The translations under genes and the position numbers were made by a program. A DNA stretch of 43,582 bases from JAADHU01 sp964446495. GTDB lineage: Bacteria > Pseudomonadota > Gammaproteobacteria > Steroidobacterales > Woeseiaceae. Below, piece by piece: positions 42,225 through 43,582 of the stretch. Numbering within the stretch: the stretch's first letter is position 1; every line of letters begins with the position of its first letter. Below the pieces are notes generated by a model. The model worked only from the letters and a program-made list of their open reading frames with translations. It made no database searches and was not told the origin of the DNA. The stretch covers positions 1 to 43,582 of the forward strand of contig CAYUOY010000013.1 in the NCBI GenBank assembly GCA_964446495.1, given 5' to 3'.

Positions 42225-43582
42225 ATGACCATGAGAGTTTTCCTATTGTTAGGGACGATATTGCTTTCCGTGACGGTAAACGCGGAACTCCGCTCGCTCG
42301 TAGCCGAGGACGTTCTCTATCAGATTGCTGAAGAAACATCCGGCGAAGCGGCCAAGCGCAATCTCGACACGATTACCCTGAATCACCGCATGCGTGCCAG
42401 CGATCAGTTTGATCGTGCAACCATGCACGTAATCGACAAACTTCGTCAGTACGGCCTTGATGAGGTGGGGGTTCTCGAATACGACGCGGATGGGGAGACC
42501 CTTTACGGCACGCAGAAGTCCCGCAAAGTATGGGTTGTACGTTTTGCAGAATTGTGGGAATTGACCGAAGTCGATGGCAAGCTCACGCGACGCCGCCGGC
42601 TCGGAAACTGGGACGCGATGCCACTCACGCTGGCGCAAGACAGTCTGTCTGCCGATGTGACAGCGACGCTGGTTGATATCGGTTCTGGTACCAGCGACGG
42701 TGATTATGACGGCAAGGACATTCGCGGCCATCTTGTCCTGACATCCAGTCAACCCGGTGCCGTGGTCGAGCGTGCGGTTGGCGAGCTTGGCGCGGCAGGC
42801 ATCATTTCCTATGCGCCGAATCAGCGCTCGGCGTGGTGGAAGGAAGATGATCGCCTGATTCGCTGGGGTCATCTCAGCAGTTTTCCAAAGACGAAGTCAT
42901 TCGGATTCATGATTTCCCTTGGTGAGGCGAGAAAGCTTCAGGCCCGATTGGCCGCCGGAGAGGACATTACCTTCCACGCGAAAGTGGAAGCCAGTCACGA
43001 GGTTGGGAAGTATCGATTTGCTCAGGCGGCCATTCTGGGCGCCGATCGCGAGGTCGGTCGCGAGGAAATCATTCTGACCTGTCATCTCGATCACCCGCGA
43101 CCAGGCGCTAACGACAACGCGTCAGGTTGCGTGGCCATTCTTGAAACAGCACGCACATTGAGCAAGTTGATCAGCGAGGGCATTCTGCCGCGTCCGGCAC
43201 GCACCATTCGTTTTCTGTGGCCAGCGGAGATCGAAGGCAGCATCATTTACCTGTCGCAGCATGAGGATACCAACCGGTTCAAAGCTAACATCCACATGGA
43301 TATGGTGGGCGGTGGCCCGGAAACGAAGTCGGTGTTTCGCATTTCCGGTGGACCCATGAGCTTGCCGACATTTATCGCGGATGTCGGATTTGAAATCGGT
43401 CATTTCATGAACGAGCAAACAGAACGCTTTGCCAGTGGAGATAAGGTGCGGTTCCCACTCAACGCACTCGAGGGCGGGAAGGAACCGCTGCTCGCATTGA
43501 TGGAAGACATTTCTCTGGGTAGCGATCACGACGTATTCCGTGAAGGCTCCTGGCAAATTCCCGGGCTGTATCTGCATGACTG
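42225..43582 (+). CDS. exported M28-family metallopeptidase (3' end outside window)
   Basis: The frame is open to the right edge, with at least 452 residues. The ATG at 42225 follows GGAGG by eight bases; a second ATG two codons on is less likely. Residues 3-20 are a signal peptide ending near VTVNAE. Residues about 130-235 resemble the protease-associated (PA) insert. The zinc ligands of a co-catalytic M28 enzyme are all visible: H287 in CHLDHPRPG, D297 in GANDNASG (bridging), E335 and E337 in WPAEIEGS, D359 in HMDMVGG and H435 in GSDHDVF. It should be an aminopeptidase or carboxypeptidase acting outside the inner membrane. It was found by direct translation. Confidence 0.87.
   Translation, partial: MTMRVFLLLGTILLSVTVNAELRSLVAEDVLYQIAEETSGEAAKRNLDTITLNHRMRASDQFDRATMHVIDKLRQYGLDEVGVLEYDADGETLYGTQKSRKVWVVRFAELWELTEVDGKLTRRRRLGNWDAMPLTLAQDSLSADVTATLVDIGSGTSDGDYDGKDIRGHLVLTSSQPGAVVERAVGELGAAGIISYAPNQRSAWWKEDDRLIRWGHLSSFPKTKSFGFMISLGEARKLQARLAAGEDITFHAKVEASHEVGKYRFAQAAILGADREVGREEIILTCHLDHPRPGANDNASGCVAILETARTLSKLISEGILPRPARTIRFLWPAEIEGSIIYLSQHEDTNRFKANIHMDMVGGGPETKSVFRISGGPMSLPTFIADVGFEIGHFMNEQTERFASGDKVRFPLNALEGGKEPLLALMEDISLGSDHDVFREGSWQIPGLYLHD

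Overview
The window reads as chromosomal DNA of a free-living, aerobic gammaproteobacterium. The evidence is indirect: moderately high GC, many exported and lipoprotein enzymes, GTG and TTG starts behind clear Shine-Dalgarno sites, and REP-type inverted repeats of the GTAGGAGCGC family typical of Xanthomonadales-like and related marine lineages. I cannot name the genus. I saw no rRNA, tRNA, CRISPR array, phage or intact insertion sequence. About 38 protein genes are supported; one is cut at each end of the window.

Layout. (1) 1-6.3 kb: aromatic-acid and respiratory accessory genes. These are the C-terminal half of an AAHS-type MFS transporter, an IclR regulator, a c'-like cytochrome, two tandem DUF6644-type membrane proteins, an extradiol dioxygenase of the MhpB type coupled to a fumarylacetoacetate-hydrolase-family enzyme, and a HupE/UreJ-type membrane protein. 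(2) 6.3-10 kb: a transmembrane anchor protein, a second MFS transporter and a secreted arylsulfatase that overlaps it tail to tail. (3) 10.2-16.3 kb: a co-directional run of aldehyde dehydrogenase, a divergent NRAMP-like permease, an acetolactate-synthase-like ThDP enzyme and an exported serine hydrolase. (4) 16.4-22.4 kb: a DUF6152 protein, then a MacA/MacB-like efflux operon with a separate ATPase and two different FtsX-type permeases, preceded by a palindrome and a large hairpin. (5) 22.4-27.3 kb: lipoprotein gamma-glutamyltransferase, a Tat-exported spermidine-dehydrogenase-like flavoenzyme, a periplasmic metallo-beta-lactamase-fold protein and a small zinc-ribbon protein. (6) 27.4-34.2 kb: an ExeM-like nuclease, then a tight operon of an isopenicillin-N-synthase-like oxygenase, a D-aminoacylase-like lipoprotein, a cytosolic M23-like protein and a sodium:solute symporter. 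(7) 34.2-43.6 kb: REP element, TrxR-like ferredoxin reductase, an exported TagO/VasI-like protein, an alpha/beta hydrolase, several small unrelated minus-strand genes, an exported arginase-family enzyme and the start of an M28 peptidase.

The themes are scavenging and detoxification: many exported hydrolases sit beside transporters that could take up their products. The most promising leads are the 29.3-34.2 kb operon, the NRAMP-like permease without canonical metal motifs, the exported arginase-like enzyme with an altered metal site, and several short hairpin repeats including a 47-nt element present twice. All functional links between genes are inferences from adjacency and family membership.
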